From NCBI GenBank assembly GCA_018222605.1, contig JAAEZZ010000003.1, forward strand, positions 124,001 to 188,000: a stretch of 64,000 nucleotides of DNA, written 5' to 3'. Below are positions 1 to 8,726 of the stretch, piece by piece (within the stretch, counting starts at the first letter, position 1; each line of letters begins with the position of its first letter). The stretch is from Alphaproteobacteria bacterium. Its GTDB lineage: Bacteria > Pseudomonadota > Alphaproteobacteria > Caulobacterales > Hyphomonadaceae. A model generated the notes under the pieces. The model had not been told where the DNA came from and did no database searches. It saw only the letters and a list, made by a program, of their open reading frames with translations. Both the position numbers and the translations under genes were made by a program.

Positions 1-219
1 CATTTTCGACTCATCGCAATTCATCAACCGCACAGAGTAGTAATACTCGCCCTGCTTTGCATCCACGCGCGCAACATCATCACCCAGCCAGGTGACCTCC
101 ACTTCCTCACTGCCGGCATTGGTCAAAACCTTGCCGGCATTTTCCGGCGCAATCGGCCAGGCAAGTGCAGGAACCGCCATCGCAAAAGCCGCCACCGCGC
201 AAACCATCATTCTGATCAT
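1..219 (-). CDS. Exported protein, N-terminal part only
   Basis: The reading frame runs off the left edge of the window, so only the first 73 residues are visible. It starts at an ATG at 219 and opens with a short hydrophobic signal peptide ending in an AxA-type site (VPALA, followed by W). The mature part begins WPIAPENAGK and contains a Tyr-rich stretch (EYYYSV) followed by one Cys (MNCDE). A periplasmic or secreted location is likely. No family is recognised from this fragment, and the function is unknown. Confidence 0.6.
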   Translation of the reverse strand, partial: MIRMMVCAVAAFAMAVPALAWPIAPENAGKVLTNAGSEEVEVTWLGDDVARVDAKQGEYYYSVRLMNCDESKM

Positions 220-308
220 CTCGTATTTCCCCTACACAATTGATCTTTCAGCATTCTGACATGCTGGCACGGAAAACATCAATGGCTGTAAAAGTTGAAA
301 TTTTAAGG

Positions 309-1757
309 CTATCCTGCCCACACAGGTGGACGCCGATGCGCCCAGGGCTGTGCCCGTTCCAATTGTCCGGCCAGAGAGTACAGCAAGGCCTCGCTGCCAT
401 AACGCCCGCCAAACATCATTCCAATCGGCAGCCCCTTTGGGGCCGCTTCAGTTGGCGGCGTCCAGTGGAGCGGCACAGACATGGCCGGGGCCCCGATCTG
501 GTTGAAAAACGGGCAATGCGGCGAAAAGCTCGCCACGGCAGCGCCCATCGACTCCGGATCAGCTGTCAGGGCCATCACGCCCAATTTTTCCGGCGCCCGC
601 GACAGGGTTGGCGTCAGGATCAGATCATATCCACCCTCATTCAGGAATGTTTCGAAAATGATGGCATTTTCGTTGAACTGATTGTTCGCCCTGGCCAGTT
701 CCACCATCGGCACCGTGCGCCCCAGATTGGACATGGCCAGCGTAATCGGCTCCAGCTCGTCTTCGCGAGGCTGACGCCCGATCATCGCGGCACGGTCATC
801 TATCATGGCGGCAATGTTGGCGGAGATCGTGAAAAGCGCCGCCTTGCTTATTGCCTGCCCGTCTATCTGCGGCGCGGCCTCCACCACGGTATGGCCAAGG
901 TCTTCCAGCAGTTTCACCGTCGCCGCCAGCCCGACTGCGGCATCCTCATCCGGCTCGGTGCCATTCGGCGCGATACGCCATAGCGCAATCTTCAGCTGCT
1001 TCGGATCACGCGACACCTCTTCGAGAAAAGGCCGCTCCGGCTTGGGCGCCTGATAGCGATTGCCGGTTTCCGGACCATGCGTTGCATCCATCAGGGCAGC
1101 ATTATCCCGCACGCTGCGGCTAAGGGCATGAATTGTGGAGAGGCCATTCCAGTTCTCCGTGCGCCCTGGCCCCATCGGAATGCGCCCGCGAGAAGGCTTC
1201 ATTCCGAACAGGCCGCAACACGCCGCCGGAATGCGGATGGATCCGCCCCCATCGCTGGCCTGCGCCATGGGCAATACACCCGCCGCCACCGCCGCAGACG
1301 CCCCACCGGATGAGCCGCCTGACGTGCGGGTCACATCCCAGGGGTTTCGGGTCTGGCCATAGAGCGTGGACTCGGTGGTCGTCGTCAGGCCAAATTCAGG
1401 ACTGGTCGTCTGGCCAAAGAAGACAAGACCCGCATCCCGGTAGCGCTGGGTCAGCGTAGAGTCCCGGCTGGCAATATTTCCCTTCCAGCTGGCCGATCCA
1501 TTGGTCAGCGGTGCGCCTTTGACTTCGACGGCCAGATCCTTCGTCACGAAGGGCACGCCAGCGAAAGGGCCCGTCTGGTCTCCCTTCGACAATTGCTGCT
1601 TCGCAAGATCGGGATAGAGCGCCGAGAAGCAATTCAGATCGCCCTGCACGGCCTCTGCCCGCTGCATGGCTTCGTCCAGCAATTCACTGGCGGATATCTG
1701 ACGCGTCCTGACAAGTTCTGCCAGGCCCATAGCGTCATAGTCGGAATATTCCTTCAT
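309..1757 (-). CDS. Amidase signature family enzyme
   Basis: This 482-residue protein belongs to the amidase signature family, which hydrolyses amide bonds with a Ser-cisSer-Lys triad. The expected residues are present: Lys73 in FVTKDLA, the Gly/Ser stretch [10 protein letters not shown] with cis-Ser149, and the probable nucleophile Ser173 in [11 protein letters not shown]. The 24-residue spacing between the two serines is the family norm. I chose the ATG at 1757 because AAAGGGAGTGAGG sits just upstream; another in-frame ATG lies at 1781. No signal peptide is seen, so it is probably cytoplasmic. The substrate cannot be told from sequence. The gene stands alone between a partial exported protein and the sigma-factor operon. 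Confidence 0.9.
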   Translation of the reverse strand: MKEYSDYDAMGLAELVRTRQISASELLDEAMQRAEAVQGDLNCFSALYPDLAKQQLSKGDQTGPFAGVPFVTKDLAVEVKGAPLTNGSASWKGNIASRDSTLTQRYRDAGLVFFGQTTSPEFGLTTTTESTLYGQTRNPWDVTRTSGGSSGGASAAVAAGVLPMAQASDGGGSIRIPAACCGLFGMKPSRGRIPMGPGRTENWNGLSTIHALSRSVRDNAALMDATHGPETGNRYQAPKPERPFLEEVSRDPKQLKIALWRIAPNGTEPDEDAAVGLAATVKLLEDLGHTVVEAAPQIDGQAISKAALFTISANIAAMIDDRAAMIGRQPREDELEPITLAMSNLGRTVPMVELARANNQFNENAIIFETFLNEGGYDLILTPTLSRAPEKLGVMALTADPESMGAAVASFSPHCPFFNQIGAPAMSVPLHWTPPTEAAPKGLPIGMMFGGRYGSEALLYSLAGQLERAQPWAHRRPPVWAG

Positions 1758-1819
1758 GGCCTCACTCCCTTTTTCTCGCATACTGGAATGTATGCGCAGG
1801 GAAGGAAAGCCCTTCAGGC

Positions 1820-2281
1820 CTAGTCCTTGTGGCGGCGACGCTCAGGGCCGCGGGCCAGACGTTCAGCCATCATGGCCCGCTTGCCCGGGCCCATCGCCTC
1901 CAGCCGGTCAATCATCGCCTCATGCGCTACGGCATGCACGCGTTCATCAGACGCGCGGAGTTTTCGGAAGGCCTCCTCCACGGCAGGTCGGTCGAAAGGC
2001 TGACGTGTCAGCACGTCTGCCAACTGGCTACGCACTTCATCCCGGACGTCCCGTTCCGGCTTGGTCGAGCGGTAGGATTCCCTAAGCAACGTATAGAAGG
2101 CCTTGCGGTCTTCTTCAGACAGCGGCTTTTCCTTTCCCGGCGGACCGGGCGGCGGTTCATCGCCGGGCCCGCGATTCTGCAGCACCATGCCGCCGACCAG
2201 CCCCAGCAACATCATGTTGGCCAGCAGGGAAATCGTAAGCCAGAACGGAATGCGTCGCGGCGAAGAAACGGGCTCTGTCAT
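1820..2281 (-). CDS. CpxP/heavy-metal-sensor-like periplasmic protein
   Basis: This 153-residue protein has one N-terminal membrane segment (residues about 13-33), a Pro/Gly-rich linker and a charged helical C-terminal half. It resembles the small periplasmic heavy-metal sensor / CpxP-Spy-like proteins that often close ECF sigma operons. Its start overlaps the stop of the anti-sigma gene by ATGA, so it is the third gene of that operon and probably modulates the anti-sigma factor or acts as a periplasmic chaperone. No metal-binding Cys residues are visible and the C-terminus is Arg/His-rich. The family call is by layout and general resemblance, so moderate confidence. Confidence 0.65.
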   Translation of the reverse strand: MTEPVSSPRRIPFWLTISLLANMMLLGLVGGMVLQNRGPGDEPPPGPPGKEKPLSEEDRKAFYTLLRESYRSTKPERDVRDEVRSQLADVLTRQPFDRPAVEEAFRKLRASDERVHAVAHEAMIDRLEAMGPGKRAMMAERLARGPERRRHKD

Positions 2282-2724
2282 TGCGGGGCCTCATCTTCAA
2301 GGTCTATGGAATATGTATCAAAGCCAAGCGCGGCATAGACCAGTTCCTGCGCCTGGTCTTCCTGGGCAGGGACGGAGGTTTGCGCAACACTCATCCCGGC
2401 GAACAGACCCAGCGACAGGGACGCAATCGCCCCGGCCGGAATCCATACCGGCAGGCGCCATCTGCGGCCCGCCGCCCTGGCCGGTTTCGGTGCACTGTCT
2501 ATCAGGCGCGTACGCAGATCTGCTGGCGTGTCCACAGGCGGCACAGCCTGCAGCAGCAGGTCCAGGGTGCGGGCCTCTTCCAGCGCAGCGGCGAAAGCCT
2601 GCGGCTCAGCCTTCAGCAGCGCGCGTGCGCTGGCGCGTTCATCTTCCGGGTAGGCGTCGACATCTGCGCCATACGTTTCGATCAGCGCGAGTAAACGTTC
2701 TGCAGTGATGTTCCGTGCACTCAT
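2278..2724 (-). CDS. Anti-sigma factor, single-pass membrane protein
   Basis: This 148-residue protein has a cytoplasmic N-terminal half rich in Ala/Glu/Leu helices, one membrane segment at about residues 86-110, and a short periplasmic tail. That is the layout of anti-sigma factors controlling ECF sigma factors. The first ATG of the longer frame (2853) lies inside the sigma gene, so I placed the start at 2724, where it overlaps the sigma factor stop as ATGA. Gene order sigma, anti-sigma, periplasmic sensor supports the role of holding the sigma factor inactive until an envelope signal arrives. I see no clear zinc-binding HxxxCxxC motif, so it is not a ZAS-type protein. Confidence 0.75.
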   Translation of the reverse strand: MSARNITAERLLALIETYGADVDAYPEDERASARALLKAEPQAFAAALEEARTLDLLLQAVPPVDTPADLRTRLIDSAPKPARAAGRRWRLPVWIPAGAIASLSLGLFAGMSVAQTSVPAQEDQAQELVYAALGFDTYSIDLEDEAPQ

Positions 2725-3263
2725 GACCCGGTCCTTTCCATCAAGCTGGCCCTCAATCCGCGACGGGCGCGGGCCAGCAGGCTCTCCAGCGCTTCCACGC
2801 TGACTTCCATAATCTCTGCAGCCTCTGCCTGAGAGTGGCCTTGCAGGGCGCACAAGGTCAAGGCGGCTGCCTGGCGCTCCGGCAGGGCAACAATGGCTGC
2901 CTCCACCGCGCGCAATCTTTGTTTCTGCTCCAGCTCTTCTGCCGGGTTTAGGGCCGGATCCGTTCTCTCCGGCAGATGTTCCATCGTCACTTCGCGTCGC
3001 TTCCTCAGCCGGTCATAGCAGAGGTTCAGCGCTACCCTGTGCAGCCAGGTTGAAAACTTCGCCCGCGGCTCCCAGTCCGGCAGGGCTTTCCATGCACGCA
3101 GGAAGGTTTCCTGTGTCACGTCTTCAGCCTCCTGAACATCGCCCAGCATACGCGTGGCAACCGCCAGAACACCGCTGCTGTATCTGTCCACCAGAGCCGA
3201 AACGGCCGCAGGATCGCCTGCCGCCGCTCGGGTGATCTGGTCGAGATCGGATGAAAAAGCCAC
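2721..3263 (-). CDS. ECF-family RNA polymerase sigma factor
   Basis: This 180-residue protein has the sigma-70 region 2 (QEAEDVTQETFLRAWKAL, with the conserved DVTQETFLRAW core, then WLHRVALNLCYDRLRKR) and region 4 (LPERQAAALTLCALQGHSQ and a helix-turn-helix through VEALESLLARARRGLR). Regions 1.1 and 3 are absent, as in ECF sigma factors. It directs RNA polymerase to a small stress regulon. It is the first gene of a three-gene operon with its anti-sigma factor and a CpxP-like protein, each overlapping the next by ATGA. Such operons usually autoregulate, but I could not pick out a confident ECF promoter in the 100 bases upstream. Confidence 0.93.
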   Translation of the reverse strand: MAFSSDLDQITRAAAGDPAAVSALVDRYSSGVLAVATRMLGDVQEAEDVTQETFLRAWKALPDWEPRAKFSTWLHRVALNLCYDRLRKRREVTMEHLPERTDPALNPAEELEQKQRLRAVEAAIVALPERQAAALTLCALQGHSQAEAAEIMEVSVEALESLLARARRGLRASLMERTGS

Positions 3264-3363
3264 GAAGCAGAGCCTAACCCGAAACGGGCCGAAAGAGCGA
3301 GATCATGTTGCGCGTGTATGTGCTTTAACATGCATGTCCATCCGGCCCGGCTCTTGGCAAGGA

Positions 3364-3843
3364 TTATTGGGGAGTCGGTCCACCAGCCTTCTTCTTGCTC
3401 CAACGCTCTTTCATCTGCGCCTGCATCGCAGCGCGCTCTTCTGCGGTGACCACACCATCCCCATCGGCATCGGCCTTTTCAAAACCGGGCATCTGGTGAG
3501 TGTTGAACTCTTCGGCGCTGATCGCGCCATCGCCATCTGTGTCCATTTTCGCGAACATGCGGGCCTCACGCTCGACGCGGCGCTGGGCGCGCTGTGCCTC
3601 ATGATGGGCCGTCATTTCGTCAGGGGAGACCTGGCCGTCGGCGTTTGTGTCAATCTCGGCGAACTTCGCAGCGCGGAAGGCTTCAACTTCTTCCTTGGAG
3701 ATGTCGCCATCTCCATTGGTATCCATTTGAGCCATATAAGCCTTCATACCGCCATGACCGCGCGGTCCGGCATTAGCTGCCAGTGGCAGTGCGATTGCGG
3801 CGATGGCTCCAAGGGATACGGTCGCAAGGGTAATACGTTTCAT
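3364..3843 (-). CDS. Exported EF-hand calcium-binding protein
   Basis: This 159-residue protein carries a signal peptide (MKRITLATV..., cleavage near AANA-GP) and four EF-hand loops: DTNGDGDISKEE, DTNADGQVSPDE, DTDGDGAISAEE and DADGDGVVTAEE. All have the Asp/Asn-x-Asp-x-Asp/Gln-Gly pattern and the final Glu or Asp needed for calcium. It is therefore an exported calcium-binding protein, of unknown target. The start at 3843 follows AGGAGTTTTTCTCTC; upstream ATGs are ignored because only this one gives a signal peptide. The C-terminal tail is Lys-rich. It lies 55 bases downstream of glnE on the same strand. Confidence 0.9.
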   Translation of the reverse strand: MKRITLATVSLGAIAAIALPLAANAGPRGHGGMKAYMAQMDTNGDGDISKEEVEAFRAAKFAEIDTNADGQVSPDEMTAHHEAQRAQRRVEREARMFAKMDTDGDGAISAEEFNTHQMPGFEKADADGDGVVTAEERAAMQAQMKERWSKKKAGGPTPQ

Positions 3844-3898
3844 GAGAGAAAAACTCCTGTTCAGTGTTGTACCCATCGCGTGTTGAACGCACGGGCCC

Positions 3899-6577
3899 TC
3901 AGGAATCCGTCGCTCCAAGATGCAATTTTTCCACGGAAAGCACGTGAACTTTTGATTTCATTGAAGATAATTCTTCTTCAAGGCTTGAAAAATTTTCCGC
4001 CCCTGCCGCCCGGCATAGCCTGTCTTTCAGGCCCGCCGGCAAGTTCTCTGCCTGAATATCGCTGCCCAGCGCCAATCTCTGCACCTGTTGGAGGGACTGC
4101 ATCAGCTTCACCGCCTCGCCCAGCATCTGTCGATCGGCTGGCGCCAAAGAGGCACGGGCAATCGCCTCGCGTATGTTCGGGATAATCACATTCGGATCGC
4201 CCGCCAGAAGCATGTCCTGCTGCACGATGAACTCCGCATCGATCAGCGCGCCTTCTGCCGTTTTAAGATCCCAGAGCCCCTTGCCCGGTTTTTCGCGATA
4301 GAGACGCTGGCGCATGTCGGTGATGTCTGCGGAAATCTTGCCGTCATCTGTCCTGGCGCGGCTGACAATGGCCTCATGCGCAATGTCCAGAATGGTCTGA
4401 CTGAGACCGGCATCCCCCGCCACCGGGCGCAGCCGCGTCAGCGCCATATGCTCCCACGTCCAGGCGTCTTGCGTTTGATAGCGCTCAAAGGCTGGCAGGC
4501 TGACGGCGACAGGCCCGGCCCGGCCAGAGGGGCGAAGCCGCATGTCGACCTCATAGAGTTCGCCTTCCGCTGTCGGAGCGGTTAGCGCTGTGATCAGGCG
4601 CTGCGTAAACCGCGTGTACCAGGTTTGCGCTTCCAGCGGGTCGGCATCATAAATGACGATGATGTCCAGATCAGACCCGGCCGTCAGTTCCCGCCCGCCC
4701 AGCTTGCCCATGGCAAAAATGCCCCAGCGCCCCGGCGGCGGACCATACCGGCCTGCCGTCTCACGTTCCGCCGCAGCGGCCATTTCGCGGATCGTCTCAT
4801 CCGCCAGTTCAGACCAATAGCCCGCGGCATCCTGCGCATCGATCAGGCCATGCAACAGGCGATGCCCGGTCAGGAAGCTCCGTTCACGATGATATCGGCG
4901 CCAGACATCCAGCGCCGTGTCAAACGGCATGTCATCGGTAATGATCGGCCGCATCGGTTCCTGCCGGCTGACCAGCGCCTCCAGCAGATCCGGCCTGCGG
5001 GACAGTATTTCCGCCAGGCGTGGCGCGAGCGCCAGCGTGGCCACGAGATCATCCAGCAAGTCCGGCTCAGCCAGCAGCATGGCCAGCGTCTGCACACCGG
5101 AGGTCAGCCCCTCAAAGAAGCGGGAGAACCAGCGAAACGCCTCATCCGTCTCGCCCACTTTCCCCATCGCCATCAGCATGCCGGGCAACAGAGCCGTCAG
5201 CAATTCCCGTCCGCGCGGCGTGCGGGTCGCCGGAACGCGCCCCCTGTGCCAATTCCGGATCGTGTTGATGGCCGCGCTCGGATCACTAAACCCCAGCCCT
5301 GCCAGAGTTTCTATCGTGCCCGGATCATCATCAACGCCGGTGAACACCAGATTGCCCAGCGGATTATCCTGCAGCGCGCGGTCTTCATGCGCGAAGAGAT
5401 CATCATAGGCCGCCTGCACCATGCGGCGCGTTTCCAGCAGGTCACGATCAAAGCTCGCCAGATCTTCATAGCCGCACAGTCGGGCAACATCGGCGCGATC
5501 GGCCTCATCTGCCGGCACGGTATGGGTCTGCTCGTCCCGACGCATCTGGACACGGTGCTCAAGATTGCGCAGCGCCAGATAGGCCGTCTCCAGATTATCT
5601 GCCGTATCCGGCTGCACCACGCCTGCCTCGGTCAGCGCCTTCAGCGCACCCAGCGTTGTGTTGTCACGCAGCTGCGGCTGACGCCCGCCCAGGATCAGCT
5701 GCTGCGTCTGGGCGAAGAACTCGATCTCGCGGATGCCACCCGGCCCCAGCTTGACGTCCGGCGCGACATTCTCAAGCTCGGCACTGCCTGCCTTGCTGTT
5801 GATCATGCGCTTGATGGCCTGAATGTCGCCAATCGCCCAATAGTCCAGATTGCGCCGCCAGATGAAGGGCTCAATCACTTTCAGGAACTTCGCGCCACAC
5901 GCCAGATCGCCCGCCGCCACGCGCGCCTTGATCCAGACCATACGCTCCCAGTTCTGGCCGACGCTTTCATAATAGACATCCGCCATCCGTGTAGAGACGG
6001 CCAGTGGCGTCGAGGACGGGTCCGGTCGCAAGCGCAAATCAGTACGAAAAACATATCCATCTGCCGTCATGTCTTCCATCAGACGCACCAGATCCCGCGC
6101 GACGCGCTGGGCTGTCTCAGCGGGGCCCCTTTCGCCGCCGTCGAACACATCAGGATCATACATGACGACAATATCGATATCGCTGGAATAATTCAGCTCA
6201 TACGCGCCCATCTTGCCAAGGGCGACCGCGAAGATACCCTCGCATGTCAGGCCACGTTTGGAGAGCGCTGTGCGCAGGGCGGCGTCGACACTCGCGCCCG
6301 CAAATTCCGTCAGCGCCCGCGTCACCTCCATCACGCCCAGCGTGCCGGAAAGGTCTGCTGCGGCGAGCGATAGATGCGTCTGCGCCTTGGCGCGGCGCAT
6401 GATCTGCATGGCTTCTTCTTCGGACGTGCCTTCCGGAATTGCCTTCACATCGGCCAGCGCCGCTTCCCAGCTTCCGATAATGCCGCGCTCTTTCAGACGG
6501 CGCAGATAGGGCGCGGCGTCCAGCGCCTCGTCCAGCACGTGCTCAGTCGTTTCAGCAATCGGCTTGATGGTCAGCAT
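3899..6577 (-). CDS. glnE: Bifunctional glutamine synthetase adenylyltransferase/deadenylase
   Basis: This 892-residue protein has two nucleotidyltransferase domains, the hallmark of GlnE. The N-terminal (adenylyl-removing) domain has SSDIDIVVMYD near residue 131, and the C-terminal (adenylyl-transferase) domain has AGSDLDIIVIYD near residue 639. Both acidic metal-binding pairs are intact. GlnE adds or removes AMP on glutamine synthetase in response to PII, tying nitrogen assimilation to supply. The length is somewhat under the roughly 950-990 residues I know for other alphaproteobacterial versions, mainly at the N-terminus. It lies 4 bases after a histidine kinase gene, in the conserved order protease, regulator, kinase, glnE. 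Confidence 0.95.
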   Translation of the reverse strand: MLTIKPIAETTEHVLDEALDAAPYLRRLKERGIIGSWEAALADVKAIPEGTSEEEAMQIMRRAKAQTHLSLAAADLSGTLGVMEVTRALTEFAGASVDAALRTALSKRGLTCEGIFAVALGKMGAYELNYSSDIDIVVMYDPDVFDGGERGPAETAQRVARDLVRLMEDMTADGYVFRTDLRLRPDPSSTPLAVSTRMADVYYESVGQNWERMVWIKARVAAGDLACGAKFLKVIEPFIWRRNLDYWAIGDIQAIKRMINSKAGSAELENVAPDVKLGPGGIREIEFFAQTQQLILGGRQPQLRDNTTLGALKALTEAGVVQPDTADNLETAYLALRNLEHRVQMRRDEQTHTVPADEADRADVARLCGYEDLASFDRDLLETRRMVQAAYDDLFAHEDRALQDNPLGNLVFTGVDDDPGTIETLAGLGFSDPSAAINTIRNWHRGRVPATRTPRGRELLTALLPGMLMAMGKVGETDEAFRWFSRFFEGLTSGVQTLAMLLAEPDLLDDLVATLALAPRLAEILSRRPDLLEALVSRQEPMRPIITDDMPFDTALDVWRRYHRERSFLTGHRLLHGLIDAQDAAGYWSELADETIREMAAAAERETAGRYGPPPGRWGIFAMGKLGGRELTAGSDLDIIVIYDADPLEAQTWYTRFTQRLITALTAPTAEGELYEVDMRLRPSGRAGPVAVSLPAFERYQTQDAWTWEHMALTRLRPVAGDAGLSQTILDIAHEAIVSRARTDDGKISADITDMRQRLYREKPGKGLWDLKTAEGALIDAEFIVQQDMLLAGDPNVIIPNIREAIARASLAPADRQMLGEAVKLMQSLQQVQRLALGSDIQAENLPAGLKDRLCRAAGAENFSSLEEELSSMKSKVHVLSVEKLHLGATDS

Positions 6578-6581
6578 ACGT

Positions 6582-7985
6582 TTAAACTCTCGGCAGTCGC
6601 AGGATCGCCTTCAGGCCTGGGGCTTCCGGCGGCCCGCCTGCGTCTGTTAGGATAAAGTCCCCCCCGTGCATATCGGCCACGGAATCCACCAGCGCCAGCC
6701 CGAGGCCAGAGCCTGGCTGTGTCCGCGCCGAATCCATCCGCTGAAAGCGCTGCACGACGCGTTCCCGCGCCTCTTCCGGCACACCCGGCCCGGAATCGAC
6801 GACAATCATGTCGACCGTGTTGTTCGGGCCGCGCGTGATGCTGAACGTGATCGCGCCGCCCTCCGGCGTGTACTTCACCGCATTGTCCAACAGGTTTGAC
6901 AACGCCTGCCCCACCAGATCGCGGTCGGCCAGCACCGTCATGTTACGGCTGATATTGCTCTTGAAGCTGAGGCCCGCTTCCTCGCAGGCCGGATCGAACA
7001 GCTCGGCCAGCTCTTCGCCCAGGCCCGACACATCCATGCGCACGCGCTCGCCCTCGGCGCCGGCCTCCAGCCGCGCAAGACGCAGGATGGCGTTGAACGT
7101 GCCCAGTACGCGGTCCACTTCTTCCACCGTCTCGCCCAGGGTCGCCTCGGCGCTTTCCTTGGACATTGGCTCCGACAGGGCAATCTCCAGCCGGTTACGC
7201 AGACGTGACAGGGGCGAGCGCAGATCGTGCGCAATCGCATTGCCCGTATGCCGCGTCGATTCCACCAGCTTCTCGATCTGGTCCAGCATGGCATTGAGGC
7301 GGGAGGCCAGCCGGTCAAACTCATCACCGGAACCGCGCACTGGTGCGCGCCGTCCCAGTTCGCCCCCCATCACGGCCTCCGCCGTTCGCGCCAATTCGTC
7401 GGCCCGCCGCGCCGCCCCGCGAGAGATCAATATCCCGCCCAGCAGAGACAGAACGAGGCCAATCGGCGCCGCGATGAAGATCGCACGCTGAATCCGCCCC
7501 ACAATCGCCGTCTGCTGCGCGGTGTCGAAGGCGACCAGCAAGGCCCCGCCATTATTCGTCAGCCGCACGATTCGGCCCGCCGCCGGGCGCTCGACAATCG
7601 TGCCGTCCGGCTCTTTCTGTTCGAAGGTAAAATAAACCGTCTGCACCACATCAGACTGCGGCGGCGCCGCGGGCAGCCGGCCGAAGTGCCCGGCAATCTT
7701 CCGGCCGGAGGCATCTTCAAGATAGTAGAAATAGGTCGAGCCCGTGCGCGTCATCCGCTCCAGCACGGACTGGCTAAGCCGCTCCATACCGCCGGTATAG
7801 TAGGCATTGCCCAGCTGCTCGAATTCCAGATCCATCCGCCGCTCGCTTTCGGTGCGGATGTAGTAGACGGTCGAGTAATACAGATAGACCAGCAGCGCAG
7901 CCGAAAACGCCGCAAACATGGCGCTGTAGATCAGCGCCAGTTTGAACGTCGTCGTTCGCAGAAAAGTCGGCAGGGCGAGTTTCAT
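6582..7985 (-). CDS. Membrane sensor histidine kinase
   Basis: This 467-residue kinase has two membrane segments (about 15-40 and 167-188) enclosing a periplasmic sensor region, then HAMP, a HisKA domain with phospho-acceptor His253 (IAHDLRSPLSRLRNRLE) and an HATPase domain with Asn368 (LLDNAVKY), DSGPGVP and GSGLGLALV. All ATP-binding boxes are present. Its partner is the OmpR-type regulator just upstream on the same strand, and a Do-type protease gene precedes both, which suggests sensing of envelope stress. That signal is an inference from context; the periplasmic domain itself is not diagnostic. Confidence 0.92.
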   Translation of the reverse strand: MKLALPTFLRTTTFKLALIYSAMFAAFSAALLVYLYYSTVYYIRTESERRMDLEFEQLGNAYYTGGMERLSQSVLERMTRTGSTYFYYLEDASGRKIAGHFGRLPAAPPQSDVVQTVYFTFEQKEPDGTIVERPAAGRIVRLTNNGGALLVAFDTAQQTAIVGRIQRAIFIAAPIGLVLSLLGGILISRGAARRADELARTAEAVMGGELGRRAPVRGSGDEFDRLASRLNAMLDQIEKLVESTRHTGNAIAHDLRSPLSRLRNRLEIALSEPMSKESAEATLGETVEEVDRVLGTFNAILRLARLEAGAEGERVRMDVSGLGEELAELFDPACEEAGLSFKSNISRNMTVLADRDLVGQALSNLLDNAVKYTPEGGAITFSITRGPNNTVDMIVVDSGPGVPEEARERVVQRFQRMDSARTQPGSGLGLALVDSVADMHGGDFILTDAGGPPEAPGLKAILRLPRV

Positions 7986-8018
7986 GCCTCGCTACGTGCC
8001 AGTCGTCTGCATCCGCGT

Positions 8019-8717
8019 CTAGCCCTGCAAGCGATAGCCGGCACCGCGTACTGTGTGCAGCAGAGGCTCTTCAAATTCCTTGTCGATCTTCGCGCGCAGG
8101 CGAGAGATGTGAACATCAATCACATTGGTCTGGGGGTCGAAATTATAATCCCAGACTTTCTCCAGCAGCATGGTACGCGTCACCACCTGACCAGCGTGGC
8201 GCATCAGATATTCCAGCAGGCGGAATTCGCGCGGCTGAAGGTCAATCTTCTGTCCGGCCCGCGTCACCTTGCGGGTCAGCAGATTCATTTCCAGATCGCC
8301 CGCCTTCAGCACAGTTACCTGCTGCTCGGTCGGCACGCGGCGACCCAGCGCTTCGACACGGGCCGCCAGTTCTGATGGCGCAAATGGCTTGGACAGATAG
8401 TCATCCGCCCCGGCCTTCAGGCCCTGAACACGGTTCTGGACATCACCCAGCGCGGACAGGAACAGGGTCGGCGTCTGACCACCAGCTTCCCGGTATTCCT
8501 TGACCAGCGTCAGGCCATCCTTTTCCGGCAGCATCCGATCGACCACGAGGGCGTCGAATTCCGACGCCCGCGCCATGGCAAGCCCGCGCTCGCCATCCGT
8601 GGCCATGTCCACCTGGTGACCCGCTTCAACGAGAACCTTCTCGATGAAGCTGGCCATTTCCAGATCGTCTTCAATTACCAGAACGCGCATGGTGTCTTCC
8701 TGAACCGTATCCAGCAT
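8019..8717 (-). CDS. OmpR-family response regulator
   Basis: A receiver domain (acidic pair EDD, phospho-acceptor Asp in LVVDRMLPEKDG, Lys in YLSKPF) is followed by an OmpR-type winged helix (QPREFRLLEYLMRHAG, then NVIDVHISRLRAKID and HTVRGAGYRL). It is the DNA-binding output of the adjacent histidine kinase. Two starts are possible: ATG 8717, preceded by AGGAG, and ATG 8690, preceded by AGGA, which begins directly with the receiver fold (MRVLVIEDD). With the second start the acceptor is Asp51. The gene lies 9 bases after the Do protease stop, so protease, regulator and kinase are probably co-transcribed. Confidence 0.93.
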   Translation of the reverse strand: MLDTVQEDTMRVLVIEDDLEMASFIEKVLVEAGHQVDMATDGERGLAMARASEFDALVVDRMLPEKDGLTLVKEYREAGGQTPTLFLSALGDVQNRVQGLKAGADDYLSKPFAPSELAARVEALGRRVPTEQQVTVLKAGDLEMNLLTRKVTRAGQKIDLQPREFRLLEYLMRHAGQVVTRTMLLEKVWDYNFDPQTNVIDVHISRLRAKIDKEFEEPLLHTVRGAGYRLQG

Positions 8718-8726
8718 TCTGCTCTC

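Noticed and set aside
4625-6373. A 582-residue open frame on the plus strand opposite glnE
   Set aside because: It lies wholly within the clear minus-strand glnE gene, is Arg/His/Gln-rich and has no family match; GC-rich DNA often leaves such antisense frames open.
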